Shown: positions 9,384 to 17,910 of the stretch, piece by piece
Layout: each line of letters begins with the position of its first letter
Position numbering within the stretch: the first letter of the stretch is position 1
Origin: Epilithonimonas hominis
GTDB taxonomy: Bacteria > Bacteroidota > Bacteroidia > Flavobacteriales > Weeksellaceae
DNA length: 64,000 nucleotides
NCBI RefSeq assembly: GCF_003730015.1
Contig: NZ_RJTU01000053.1
Coordinates: 1-64,000, forward strand
Direction of reading: 5' to 3'
The notes under the pieces: model-generated
The model's database searches: none
What the model was told of the DNA's origin: nothing
What the model saw: only the letters and a program-made list of their open reading frames with translations
Made by a program: the position numbers and the translations under genes

Positions 9384-10151
9384 TTAATTATATCCGAGAA
9401 TGCCGGTTATCTGTACCGCAATCAGGTCCAAAACGAAGATAAGGATAGAGGAGAGCACGACCGCTGAATTGGCGGCGTTCCCCACGCCCCGTGTTCCTTT
9501 TACTGCATTATAGCCTTTATAGGCACCCACGATTCCCACTGCAAAACCGAAAAAAAAGCTTTTGATAAAAGCTGGTATGATGTCACTGAAATCCAAGGAG
9601 TCAAAAACCTGTGAATAGAAAAGTGACAGGCTAGTTGTACCGCCAATGTTAACACCTATCCAGGCACCATATAGTGAAATGGCATCCGCCAGTATGATAA
9701 GTACGGGAAGCATAAATGTTGTAGCCAGGACACGTGTGGCAACAAGGTATTTAAAAGGATGTGTACCGCTTACTTCCATTGCGTCTATCTGTTCGGTAAC
9801 CCGCATCGAGCCCAGCTCTGCCCCGATGCTACTGGCAATTTTACCTGCAAAGATGAGAGCGGCGATTACGGGTGCTATTTCACGGATGATGGCAATGCCT
9901 ACCATTACAGGCAGCTGGGATTCCACACCATAGCGTACGAGGCTTGGCCGCAGCTGCATCGTAAGAACCAAGCCGATGATAAAGCCTGTCATGGCAATAA
10001 GCCCCAAAGATTTGTAACCTATGAGATAGCATTGTGCGAGCAGTTCCTTTATTTCATATGGTGGACGGAAACCTAATAGAAAGTAATTTTTGGTAAACTG
10101 TGTGATATTGCCTGTTTCCTGTAAAAAACTACGTATTTTAATCATTAACAA
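9384..10151 (-). CDS. mlaE: MlaE-type lipid ABC transporter permease
   Basis: A 255-residue integral membrane protein with about five to six hydrophobic segments and the conserved MlaE/YrbE region GAELGSMRVTEQIDAMEVSG. It forms the inner-membrane channel of the Mla lipid transporter. It starts 30 bases after the alpha/beta hydrolase stop and is the first of three closely packed mla genes. Length and motifs fit the family well. The order permease-ATPase-MCE is the usual one. Confidence 0.92.
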   Translation of the reverse strand: MLMIKIRSFLQETGNITQFTKNYFLLGFRPPYEIKELLAQCYLIGYKSLGLIAMTGFIIGLVLTMQLRPSLVRYGVESQLPVMVGIAIIREIAPVIAALIFAGKIASSIGAELGSMRVTEQIDAMEVSGTHPFKYLVATRVLATTFMLPVLIILADAISLYGAWIGVNIGGTTSLSLFYSQVFDSLDFSDIIPAFIKSFFFGFAVGIVGAYKGYNAVKGTRGVGNAANSAVVLSSILIFVLDLIAVQITGILGYN

Positions 10152-10181
10152 ATTATTTTTTTAAATTAAAATATTTTTAGT

Positions 10182-11141
10182 CTACTTTTCCAATTGCTGT
10201 ATTTTTTTATTGAGCCAATCCCTTATATCTTCATATACATATTCTTTAATATCCTCATTAAGTATTTCGTGCCGCATAGCAGGATAAATTTTAGTTTTAA
10301 CATCTGTAAAACCATCTTTTTGCATTTGTGTTACCGTTTTTTCAATACCTTTTCCGAAGTCTCCTATCGGATCATCAGCTCCGCTTACAAAAAGAAAAGG
10401 AAATTCCTTTGGTAATTTTTCTGCCCATTTTCTTTCCGTTGCCTGTTGGTTTAGAGAAACTAATGCGTAAAAACCATTATTGGTAAAAGGTACTCCGCAT
10501 AGGCTGTCCCGGCAAAATGATTCCCGGTTGGATTTGCTGAGGCTCAGCCAACTGGTAAGGTCGCCATCTTTCTCGCCTTTAAAATGTTGATTATTAATTT
10601 TTGAAAAAGTTTGGTTGATGAATTTGCTCCGGTGTTTTGGAGCAATAATATTGTTGATGGACAGGAAAAATTTAGCCAAACCGATTCCGTTGATTTTTCC
10701 TCCCGTTCCCACGATGACAGCGCCTTTAAAATCAGCTTCCTGATTCTGAAGTAAGCATCTTGCAATGAAAGACCCCATAGAATGCCCCAGTAAAAAATGA
10801 GAAATGTTAGGATAGTTGTTTTCTAAATATGCTGCCATCGTTGCGGCATCGTCTATCAGTTGCTGCTTGGGATTTTCTTCTTGAAAATAACCTAGTTCTT
10901 CCTGGTTTTCCGCCGTTTTTCCGTGTCCGAGATGGTCATATAATAGAACTGCAAAACCTTTGGTCGCCAGATATTCCGCAAAATCTTTATAACGACCGCT
11001 ATGCTCCTGCATCCCGTGTAGTATAAGGACAGTAGCCTTTGGAGGTTCATTTATTGGTTCGAATAATTCATAAAAAAGATTGTGCGTACCTGAGTTGGCA
11101 ATTTTCTTCCTCTTTATATATCCTGATGTGTGTTTTGCCAT
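10182..11141 (-). CDS. alpha/beta hydrolase, monoacylglycerol lipase-like
   Basis: A 319-residue alpha/beta hydrolase of the serine aminopeptidase S33/monoglyceride lipase type. LHGMQEHSGRY is the oxyanion-hole motif characteristic of monoacylglycerol lipases and lysophospholipases. The nucleophile is Ser121 in GHSMGS; the likely partners are Asp257 (in GADDP) and His291. There is no signal peptide, so it is probably cytoplasmic. It would release free fatty acids from monoglycerides or lysolipids. It lies between oleate hydratase 2 and mlaE, 30 bases from the latter, so it may supply or recycle the fatty acids handled by its neighbours. The exact substrate is inferred. Confidence 0.85.
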   Translation of the reverse strand: MAKHTSGYIKRKKIANSGTHNLFYELFEPINEPPKATVLILHGMQEHSGRYKDFAEYLATKGFAVLLYDHLGHGKTAENQEELGYFQEENPKQQLIDDAATMAAYLENNYPNISHFLLGHSMGSFIARCLLQNQEADFKGAVIVGTGGKINGIGLAKFFLSINNIIAPKHRSKFINQTFSKINNQHFKGEKDGDLTSWLSLSKSNRESFCRDSLCGVPFTNNGFYALVSLNQQATERKWAEKLPKEFPFLFVSGADDPIGDFGKGIEKTVTQMQKDGFTDVKTKIYPAMRHEILNEDIKEYVYEDIRDWLNKKIQQLEK

Positions 11142-11168
11142 AGTCGGTTGGTTTTGTACAAAAATAAA

Positions 11169-11201
11169 TATTCTGCCCTTGACAAAAGCAAGAGCAGAAT
11201 A
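11169..11201 (-). terminator. hairpin between ohyA2 and the hydrolase
   Basis: Arms of about 13 bases (TATTCTGCCCTTG and CAAGAGCAGAATA) pair with one mismatch. On the minus strand the hairpin is followed by a T-rich stretch broken by A. It is likely a weak terminator or processing site between two parts of the operon. Confidence 0.45.
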
Positions 11202-11309
11202 AAGTTAGATAAATTGGTTATTATAGACAATTTCTTTTATAGATTAAAGAGAGATACGCCTTTAGCAAGAAAGAACTTGGACAAAGTTAAAAGCAACACT
11301 TTTTTATTT

Positions 11310-12899
11310 TTAATTTCTGTACGCGGTATGAATGGCTTTTGCCAACACGTCTGGTTTTTTCCAGTGTTCTGTTACTGGTGTTACTTTTTTATCGAGACCG
11401 AGTAGGGTATATACCGCGATGCGTGCTGCACGAACCGAATATTCTTCTGTGAATACCATATCTTCCGGTATTTCTACAAACTGACTAATCATTGCTAGGT
11501 TGGTGCTGCCTTCAGGAACAACTGCAGGGCGGTCTGCTTTAGCTCTTGGCTGAAACAAAGCATCGATGTAAGGCATCATACACGGAATAACATTGATAAC
11601 GCTGTCTTTTATTTCCTGTTCGTGTTTTTCAAAATGCAAATGATGAATCAACTCCGTCAAAATTTCTTCGCCCGTGCAATCAATCATCGGCTTTTTCACA
11701 TAATCTCCCACTGCATCTGGATATAATCCGTAGCCCCAAAGAATAGTAGTATCATCGCCTTGCGCTTTGAAATGCGGTTGTGCAGCCACCACAATTGACA
11801 TCCGCCACGATGAATCTTTAAATGTCATCAAAGCTCCGCTACCGGGTTTGTTTCCAGTGTATTCTTCAATAAGTTTCAGAAATTTATTTCCTTTGAATGT
11901 TGGTGTGAAAGAATACCATTTTGTTTCGTCAGGTTTGGTAAAGAACGGGTCGGGATTACCCAACTTGCCGGGTTTCTTGTTGGCAATTTTACGCCATAAT
12001 GCAAAACTTGGCGGATTTGACGGCAAGTATTTTGCAGGCGTGTTATAATCGCCGTTATTAGAATTGTCTGTAATACATCCGTTGGTAAAGAATACCAAAT
12101 CGCCTTCATTCACGGTTATTTTCTCTGTGTTTCCTTCTGCATTGATGCATTCTATTTCCGTTACGGTAATGCCATCATTATCGGCAAAATCCAAATCGGT
12201 AACGGTTTTTCTTAATGAAAAGTCCACTTTGTGCTGATCCAGAAATGCCTTCAACGGTAAGATAACGGATTCATATTGGTTGTATGGTGTTCTGGTAACG
12301 CCTTCTAATGTTTCAATACGTGAAAATTCCAACAGCATACGTTTCATATAGCGTTGAAATTCAAAAATACTGCTCCATTCCTGCCAGGCGAAAGTGGTTT
12401 GCCACATATACCAGAAGTTGGTTGTAAAAAAATGGTCGTCAAACCAATCACGAATGGTAATGTTGTCTAAATCATTTTCATCGGCAAAAAACAATTTCAC
12501 AAATTTCATCCTGTCCTGAGTGTTGAAACCCATATCCGTTACGGGTAAAATGTTTCCGTTCTTGTCAATCAACCGCGCTTTTGCATTTGTCGGATTTGCG
12601 TGGTCAAATGCCAGAATTTCGTCTTTTACTGAAATGTTCGGGACATCCAGAGAAGGGATACGGGATGTTAATTCCCAAAAATTTTCATAGGTTTCTTCGT
12701 TGAGCATACGCCCGCCACGACAGATGAAACCTTTTTCTTTAGATCCTGCACCATCGTTGCTACCTCCCAAAATCGGCAGGGCTTCAATGATGTGTATGTT
12801 TTCGCCTTTAAATCCAGCATCTTCCAAAAGATAAACTGCTGCGGCAAGACTTGCCAATCCGCCTCCGATGAAATACGCATGTTTGTTCGAATTGCTCAT
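11310..12899 (-). CDS. oleate hydratase 2 (variant catalytic loop)
   Basis: A 529-residue paralogue of oleate hydratase 1, about 60 residues shorter. The FAD site [12 protein letters not shown] is at 10-21 and the active-site Tyr is kept (Tyr184, in FQRYMKRM). In the catalytic loop, however, RGGREM is replaced by RGGRML, so the acidic residue equivalent to Glu82 is missing at that position. Some characterised hydratases, I believe including the Rhodococcus monomeric type, have Met there too, so this is a subtype rather than proof of inactivity. It probably has a different chain length or double-bond preference. It follows the AraC gene by 98 bases and carries the same upstream 11-mer as oleate hydratase 1. 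Confidence 0.9.
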   Translation of the reverse strand: MSNSNKHAYFIGGGLASLAAAVYLLEDAGFKGENIHIIEALPILGGSNDGAGSKEKGFICRGGRMLNEETYENFWELTSRIPSLDVPNISVKDEILAFDHANPTNAKARLIDKNGNILPVTDMGFNTQDRMKFVKLFFADENDLDNITIRDWFDDHFFTTNFWYMWQTTFAWQEWSSIFEFQRYMKRMLLEFSRIETLEGVTRTPYNQYESVILPLKAFLDQHKVDFSLRKTVTDLDFADNDGITVTEIECINAEGNTEKITVNEGDLVFFTNGCITDNSNNGDYNTPAKYLPSNPPSFALWRKIANKKPGKLGNPDPFFTKPDETKWYSFTPTFKGNKFLKLIEEYTGNKPGSGALMTFKDSSWRMSIVVAAQPHFKAQGDDTTILWGYGLYPDAVGDYVKKPMIDCTGEEILTELIHHLHFEKHEQEIKDSVINVIPCMMPYIDALFQPRAKADRPAVVPEGSTNLAMISQFVEIPEDMVFTEEYSVRAARIAVYTLLGLDKKVTPVTEHWKKPDVLAKAIHTAYRN

Positions 12900-12922
12900 A
12901 TGATATTTTTTTAGGTTATTTT

Positions 12923-12949
12923 TATATGATAAAGGTATTGATATACCTT
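12923..12949 (-). promoter_or_regulatory. shared ohyA element (copy 2) plus inverted repeat
   Basis: TTTATCATATA (12923-12933, minus strand) ends 23 bases before the start codon, as in oleate hydratase 1. Overlapping it is a perfect 7-base inverted repeat with a 4-base spacer (AAGGTAT and ATACCTT, 12932-12949). It is a candidate operator for the adjacent AraC regulator. Confidence 0.5.
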
Positions 12950-12997
12950 AATTCCTTGGTATCCCTAAATTCGAAAATCATATACGGAATTTCTTTT

Positions 12998-13873
12998 TTA
13001 AAAATGCTGTTGTCTTCGGTACTTTTGGGGCGATATTGACGCATGCTTTTTAAAGAAACGGCCGAATGCAGAGGTAGAATTAAAGCCTGTTTCAAATGCA
13101 ATCTGAGAAATATTTTTTTCTGGATAGCCGAGCAGAACGCATACTTCTTTTAATAAGGCCTCATCAATAATCTGATGTGGCGTTTTGCCGGTCGCTTTTT
13201 TTACAATCAGAATAAGATATTTGTTGGTAATGAATAGCTTGTCAGCATAGTATTGTACGTCCTTATGCTGCAAAATATTTTCTTTTACCAATTCATTGAA
13301 TTTAAAAAAAATATGATTGTTATCCTGTGGAGTAGGATATGCGTTGTCTTTTCTGTCTTCATCAGTTAGGACTGCAACTTCCAATAAAATATTAATAATA
13401 ATAGTACGAACAATATCTTCTGTAAAACGACCATTCCTCGTGGTCTGCTGTTGAAGATAATCCAATAAATTGATTAAGTGCGTGCTACTTGATTCGTCGG
13501 AAATTACTACGTTAAAGCTATTTTTATTGAATAGAGACAGATTCTCGATAAAAAATGGATTAGAAATGTTCCTGAGCAGGAAATTCTTTTCAAAGAATAG
13601 AACCTTCATACGGAAATCTTTGCTGGTATTTACAAATTTTATAATTGTTGATGGAGCAGATATCAGGAATCCGTTTTGGGATATCTTGTAATGCTGATTA
13701 TCAATTTCTAAATCTATACTACCAGAAACACAGATGCAGAATGCATAAAAATCCATTCGGAAGAGTCTTTTTGGGAATTCAAAAATGAGTTTTCCTGACG
13801 ATATAAAGTAAGGTTCCTCACAATGTACGTGATAAAAAGATAATATTTCTTTAATACTTTCGTAAGCTTTCAT
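12998..13873 (-). CDS. AraC-family transcriptional regulator
   Basis: A 291-residue regulator. The N-terminal half looks like a cupin-type ligand-binding domain; the last hundred residues form the double helix-turn-helix of the AraC/XylS family, ending in FGRFFKKHASISPQKYRRQ. It lies directly upstream of oleate hydratase 2 on the same strand and downstream of the ABC efflux operon, 59 bases after the permease stop. Sensing fatty acids or their products and controlling the hydratase/Mla genes is the natural guess but is not shown. It may be read through from the MarR-controlled operon, because I see no clear promoter box of its own. Confidence 0.88.
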   Translation of the reverse strand: MKAYESIKEILSFYHVHCEEPYFISSGKLIFEFPKRLFRMDFYAFCICVSGSIDLEIDNQHYKISQNGFLISAPSTIIKFVNTSKDFRMKVLFFEKNFLLRNISNPFFIENLSLFNKNSFNVVISDESSSTHLINLLDYLQQQTTRNGRFTEDIVRTIIINILLEVAVLTDEDRKDNAYPTPQDNNHIFFKFNELVKENILQHKDVQYYADKLFITNKYLILIVKKATGKTPHQIIDEALLKEVCVLLGYPEKNISQIAFETGFNSTSAFGRFFKKHASISPQKYRRQQHF

Positions 13874-13932
13874 AGCATCTTATTTAATAGATTTATGCAG
13901 GCCGATATAATTTTTGGCTTATATTTATCTCG

Positions 13933-15093
13933 CTACATTTCCTCTCTTTTAATCTTTCGGACTTTGTAAAATAAAACACTATAACTGGCAATGGCGTTTA
14001 CTGTTCCTATGATTATCATTTTTATAACATAGGGATAGGTGAGGTCTACAGCGCCTTTTTCTATGATAAGTATTCTAAATGCAGGCAGGAAATGTGTAAG
14101 CGGGATGATATTTGCAATGTACTGAACCCAAGCCGGCATTTGGCTGAGCGGCCAGGTAAATCCTGACAGGATAAAGCTGGGTGTGGCAATAACCATAAGG
14201 ATTTCCGTAGCTTTCAGCTGGTTCGGAACAAGGATACTTACCAAAATTCCTATAAAGCAGACCGAGATTACAAAAACGCCCGCTATAAGGGTAAGCGGAA
14301 AAATGTTTTCATAAAAAGGAATTCTGAACCACTTGGTAAAACCCCAGTACATCAGCCATATCCCGAAGCTCATTATGAGATAAGGCACGATTTTAACCAG
14401 CATCAGCATAAATGCAGAACGGCTTTTATGTACCAGATATTTGAAAGTGCCGTTTTCAAACTCGGAAGCAAAAGAAAGAGCAAGCCCCAATAACAATACC
14501 TGCTGAAGCACAGTAGCCAAAACACCTGGCCACAAAAAATACATATAGTTGGTGCTTCTATTGTTCTTTTTTATAAACGTAGTTTTAAATGGCTCATACT
14601 GGCTCATTAGCAAATTTTCCGGAACTCCTTGTTTACGTAAGGTTTCGACCTGTGTTCCTGCTTTGAGGGTTCCTAATACCAGCTGAAGGGCTGATGAAGA
14701 ATAATTTGCCGTCAATACATTTGCGGTATTGATGATGGTAGTAACTTCAGGATATCGTTTTGTCAGCACATCTTTCTCAAAATCTTTTGGGATAATAACG
14801 ACGCAGGTTGCATCTTTCTCAATCATCAAACGATTGAGATTTGTCTCGTCAAACTGCAGCCTTGCAACAGACAAAACTTCGTTGTCATTCATCATTTCTA
14901 TGGCTTTCCGGCTGAGTGCGCTTTGGTCATAATCTACCACTATGATTGGTAAATCTGTCACTTTCCCTTTGCTATACACATATCCCAACAAAACACCGTA
15001 CATCAAAGGAGCCCCAATAAACAAAATTCTGAGAACTTTGTTGCTCCAGAATAAGCCGAACTCCCGTTTGATCAGATTGAGAAATATTTTCAT
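13933..15093 (-). CDS. ABC-2 type transporter permease
   Basis: A 386-residue ABC-2 membrane protein of the YbhR/YhhJ type. It has one N-terminal transmembrane segment (about 20-42), a large extracytoplasmic domain (about 45-185) and five further segments up to the C-terminus. It should export drugs or other small molecules together with the HlyD protein and TolC channel encoded just upstream (stop-to-start spacing of two bases). No ATP-binding subunit gene lies in this operon, so the ATPase must come from elsewhere or the system works differently. The stop lies 59 bases before the AraC gene. Confidence 0.88.
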   Translation of the reverse strand: MKIFLNLIKREFGLFWSNKVLRILFIGAPLMYGVLLGYVYSKGKVTDLPIIVVDYDQSALSRKAIEMMNDNEVLSVARLQFDETNLNRLMIEKDATCVVIIPKDFEKDVLTKRYPEVTTIINTANVLTANYSSSALQLVLGTLKAGTQVETLRKQGVPENLLMSQYEPFKTTFIKKNNRSTNYMYFLWPGVLATVLQQVLLLGLALSFASEFENGTFKYLVHKSRSAFMLMLVKIVPYLIMSFGIWLMYWGFTKWFRIPFYENIFPLTLIAGVFVISVCFIGILVSILVPNQLKATEILMVIATPSFILSGFTWPLSQMPAWVQYIANIIPLTHFLPAFRILIIEKGAVDLTYPYVIKMIIIGTVNAIASYSVLFYKVRKIKREEM

Positions 15094-15095
15094 TA

Positions 15096-16052
15096 TTAAG
15101 GTTTTAGCGTTACTGTTGTTTTGCTTAGGATATCGTTTGCTTGTTGGATGTTAATAGGGTCTATCAATATTTCATACAAAGCGTCCTGCACTTCATAATC
15201 AGGATATGCTGTAGCAATATTAGCATAGGCACCTATTTGTTTTATATTTCTGATTTTCCCTTTGATATCCCGATTCTTGTAAGGTATATGCACATTGATT
15301 TCTTTTCCTTGTGCATAATTTGCCAATTGGCTTTCAGGAATAGTAAAGCGGAAATAAATGGAATTATTAAGAGAACCTTTGAAAAGCGTATATCCTGGTA
15401 GTGCCAGTTCCCCCAGCTTCAATGTGATCGATTCTATTTTCATATCCTGTGGTGCAATGATATACCTTTCTTTCTCGGCAACCTGTACTTCTTCCAAAGC
15501 TCCTTGAGCAAGGTCTTTTTGTCCCAACGCCATTGTTTGCTGTTCTATGCGGACCCCGTTTTTAACATCGGCAATTTCTGCATCTACGGCTATCATTTGT
15601 GATTTGGCTCCCTGATACTTTGCGAATACTTCATCATATTGCTGTTGCGGAACCAATGAATCCTTTACCATTGCGTTCATTCTTGCCAGGGATTTTTTTG
15701 CAAACTCATATTGCTCTACCAAAGCGGATTTCTTGGCATAGAGCTGTGCCAACTGATTGGCAGTAGCACCATGTACACTCATCTCATATTGTGCCTGAGC
15801 AGATTTTACCGCACCTTGTGCCTGTGATTTTTTTGCGTCTACTTCCGGGATTTCCAATATCGCCAATGTATCTCCCTTTTTTACAAGAGCTCCCTCGCTG
15901 ATCAGAATTTTATCTATCCTGCCTGCTATTTTGCCTACTACTGCAATCTCTTCCCGCTCGGTCTTTCCCTGGATGGTTTGTGATACTTTCGGTTTATTCT
16001 CACAAGAAGCTAAAATGCCTGCAATGCTTAGTATGTAAATAATTTTTTTCAT
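15096..16052 (-). CDS. HlyD-family periplasmic adaptor lipoprotein
   Basis: A 318-residue membrane-fusion protein of the HlyD/YbhG type. The N-terminus is a lipoprotein signal (lipobox LASC near residue 17), so it is probably anchored in a membrane facing the periplasm. A biotinyl-lipoyl-like segment (GRIDKILISEGALVKKGDTL) flanks a long coiled coil and is followed by a beta-barrel part. It would link the ABC-2 permease to the TolC-like channel. It lies five bases after the TolC gene and two before the permease gene. Confidence 0.9.
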   Translation of the reverse strand: MKKIIYILSIAGILASCENKPKVSQTIQGKTEREEIAVVGKIAGRIDKILISEGALVKKGDTLAILEIPEVDAKKSQAQGAVKSAQAQYEMSVHGATANQLAQLYAKKSALVEQYEFAKKSLARMNAMVKDSLVPQQQYDEVFAKYQGAKSQMIAVDAEIADVKNGVRIEQQTMALGQKDLAQGALEEVQVAEKERYIIAPQDMKIESITLKLGELALPGYTLFKGSLNNSIYFRFTIPESQLANYAQGKEINVHIPYKNRDIKGKIRNIKQIGAYANIATAYPDYEVQDALYEILIDPINIQQANDILSKTTVTLKP

Positions 16053-16057
16053 TTTGC

Positions 16058-17440
16058 TTAGTTTTGGATTTTAATAAAGTTTGATAATTTTCCCGATGCA
16101 CGGTAAACTTCAATAGCAGCATTACGCTGTTCAATCACGGTTTCTACTTTGTTTAAGGATTCTTTGTATATATCGTTTTCCGCCCCCAGGCGTTCAGTGA
16201 CGTTAATAAGCCCTAATCTGTATTGTTTTGATGCTATCTCATTATTATTTTGTGCTATTTTTTCCCTTTGGATCGCAATATCTACCGTATGTAACGTGGT
16301 ATTGTATTCTACCTTGTTTTTTTCCAATTCCAGGTCTACTTTTTCTTTGGTGTCTGCCAGTTTATTTTCAACCTGGGCGAGTCCTATTTTGGCTTCGTCT
16401 ATTTTATGTTTACGTTCAAATCCGCTGAAGAGTTCCCATTTCACGGCCACGCCCAACATCCAGTTAGGATGTAGTGTCAATTCATTTAGTTTCAAATTGG
16501 CGGTCGTATTTAATTGTTCAATCGGCACTTTTGTATTGGCATTATATAATGATGCATAGCTATATCCCGCAAAAGCCCCAACTGTGGGAAGAAGGCTTCC
16601 TTTTTCTTTTTTAACGGCATATTCGGAAGCTTTTTTGAAATATTCCAGTGCTTTTACCTCATTTCGTTCGGCTGTGCTCAGGCTGTCCAAAATAATGATG
16701 GGCTCCAACTGATGATTGGTTTTAAGAATTTCTTCTTCTGAAAGATTGGTGGACTGTTTTATCTTGAGTATCAGAAGTTTTCTTTTATTTTGAACATCTG
16801 CACGTTTGGAAGCCAATTCCAGAGTGGAGAGTTTGATTTTATCGCGGTCATAAGGAATTGCCAACCCTTCGGATATCGCCTTTTCTACTCTTTCTTTTTC
16901 CTTATTCAATCTCTTTTCGCTGTTATCGATCAGTGTTTCGGCGGTTTCCAGAAGTTTGAGACGGTCAAAGCTCCCTATGATATCTTTTATCACCTCATCT
17001 TTCTGATTTTCCATCATAAAAGCTGTTCCTGTATTTTTTTCTTTGAGAGCTTTGGCTCCATTTAGGATTTGTCCGCCACTGAACAGTACAGCTTTTGCGG
17101 TAAGACCTCCATAAAGGATATTCGCATTTGTGCTGAAATCGGAAGATCCCCCAAAAATAGGATATCCTGTGATGGGTAAATTCTGGGTTGCTAGATCTAA
17201 TTTTGCATCACTGCTGATGTAAGAGTATAAACCTGAAGCCTCGACCTTCGGGATATATTTGGCCAATATGCTTTTGCGTTCTAATTCTAATTTTTGTAAT
17301 TCAAGATCTTGATTCCTTATTTCAGTGTTTTTTTGCAATGCCTTTCCGATAGCATAATCCAAATCCTTACTTATAAGAATCTGTGCATTGGTGATAGTGC
17401 CGAATAGGATCAATGTAATGGCTAAGTTTATTTTTTTCAT
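16058..17440 (-). CDS. TolC-family outer membrane efflux protein
   Basis: A 460-residue outer-membrane efflux channel with a signal peptide (first 19 residues, ending in TNAQ) and two repeated long helical regions typical of TolC (for example NEVKALEYFKKASEYAVKKE). It is the exit duct of the HlyD/ABC-2 system. Its start codon overlaps the MarR stop by four bases (ATGA type), so translation is coupled with the regulator. Confidence 0.9.
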   Translation of the reverse strand: MKKINLAITLILFGTITNAQILISKDLDYAIGKALQKNTEIRNQDLELQKLELERKSILAKYIPKVEASGLYSYISSDAKLDLATQNLPITGYPIFGGSSDFSTNANILYGGLTAKAVLFSGGQILNGAKALKEKNTGTAFMMENQKDEVIKDIIGSFDRLKLLETAETLIDNSEKRLNKEKERVEKAISEGLAIPYDRDKIKLSTLELASKRADVQNKRKLLILKIKQSTNLSEEEILKTNHQLEPIIILDSLSTAERNEVKALEYFKKASEYAVKKEKGSLLPTVGAFAGYSYASLYNANTKVPIEQLNTTANLKLNELTLHPNWMLGVAVKWELFSGFERKHKIDEAKIGLAQVENKLADTKEKVDLELEKNKVEYNTTLHTVDIAIQREKIAQNNNEIASKQYRLGLINVTERLGAENDIYKESLNKVETVIEQRNAAIEVYRASGKLSNFIKIQN

Positions 17441-17892
17441 ACCATTTCGTTTTGAATGTTGTTTTGAATATGCTGAAAGAAGTTTTTTATCTCCATAATT
17501 TGATTTTCTGAAAGTCCTCTGGTTGCTCTTTCGGTGACATTGTTCACAATATACATTACTTTTTCCTCTATCTCCTTTCCTTTATTTGTTAAATATATTA
17601 GATTTTGCCTTCTGTCAGTAGGGTGGGACCTTCTTTCTACGTAACCTTCTTTTTCCAATTGATCAATAAGTCTAGTTATGCTGGGTTTATCCCTGTGGGT
17701 AAAATCTGCTATTGCCTGCTGTGAACATCCCTGTTGTTTCCATAAAGGTACTAGCACCGACCATTGTTCCAGGGTCAGGTTAATATTATTCAATTTGAAT
17801 TGCTGACCCAAAAAACGGTTGAACAGTAGAGGTACATTGCCGGTAAGCAGATTGTATCGATCTTGTTCAGTTAATATTTTTTCAGCTTTCAT
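17437..17892 (-). CDS. MarR-family transcriptional regulator
   Basis: A 151-residue winged-helix repressor. The DNA-binding part contains QQAIADFTHRDKPSITRLID and the wing RRSHPTDRRQNLIYLT, which match MarR. I chose the ATG at MKAEKILTEQ rather than an upstream TTG, because that TTG is inside the TAACTTTG promoter box. It is the first gene of the efflux operon and overlaps tolC by four bases. A perfect palindrome over the promoter suggests that it represses itself and the pump, with release by a phenolic or lipophilic ligand as in other MarR proteins; the ligand is unknown. Confidence 0.9.
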   Translation of the reverse strand: MKAEKILTEQDRYNLLTGNVPLLFNRFLGQQFKLNNINLTLEQWSVLVPLWKQQGCSQQAIADFTHRDKPSITRLIDQLEKEGYVERRSHPTDRRQNLIYLTNKGKEIEEKVMYIVNNVTERATRGLSENQIMEIKNFFQHIQNNIQNEMV

Positions 17893-17910
17893 ATAAAATT
17901 TATTATTGAA

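Noticed and set aside
11130-11405. 91-codon + strand frame across the ohyA2/hydrolase gap
   Set aside because: It overlaps the 3' end of oleate hydratase 2 antisense and shows no recognisable protein.
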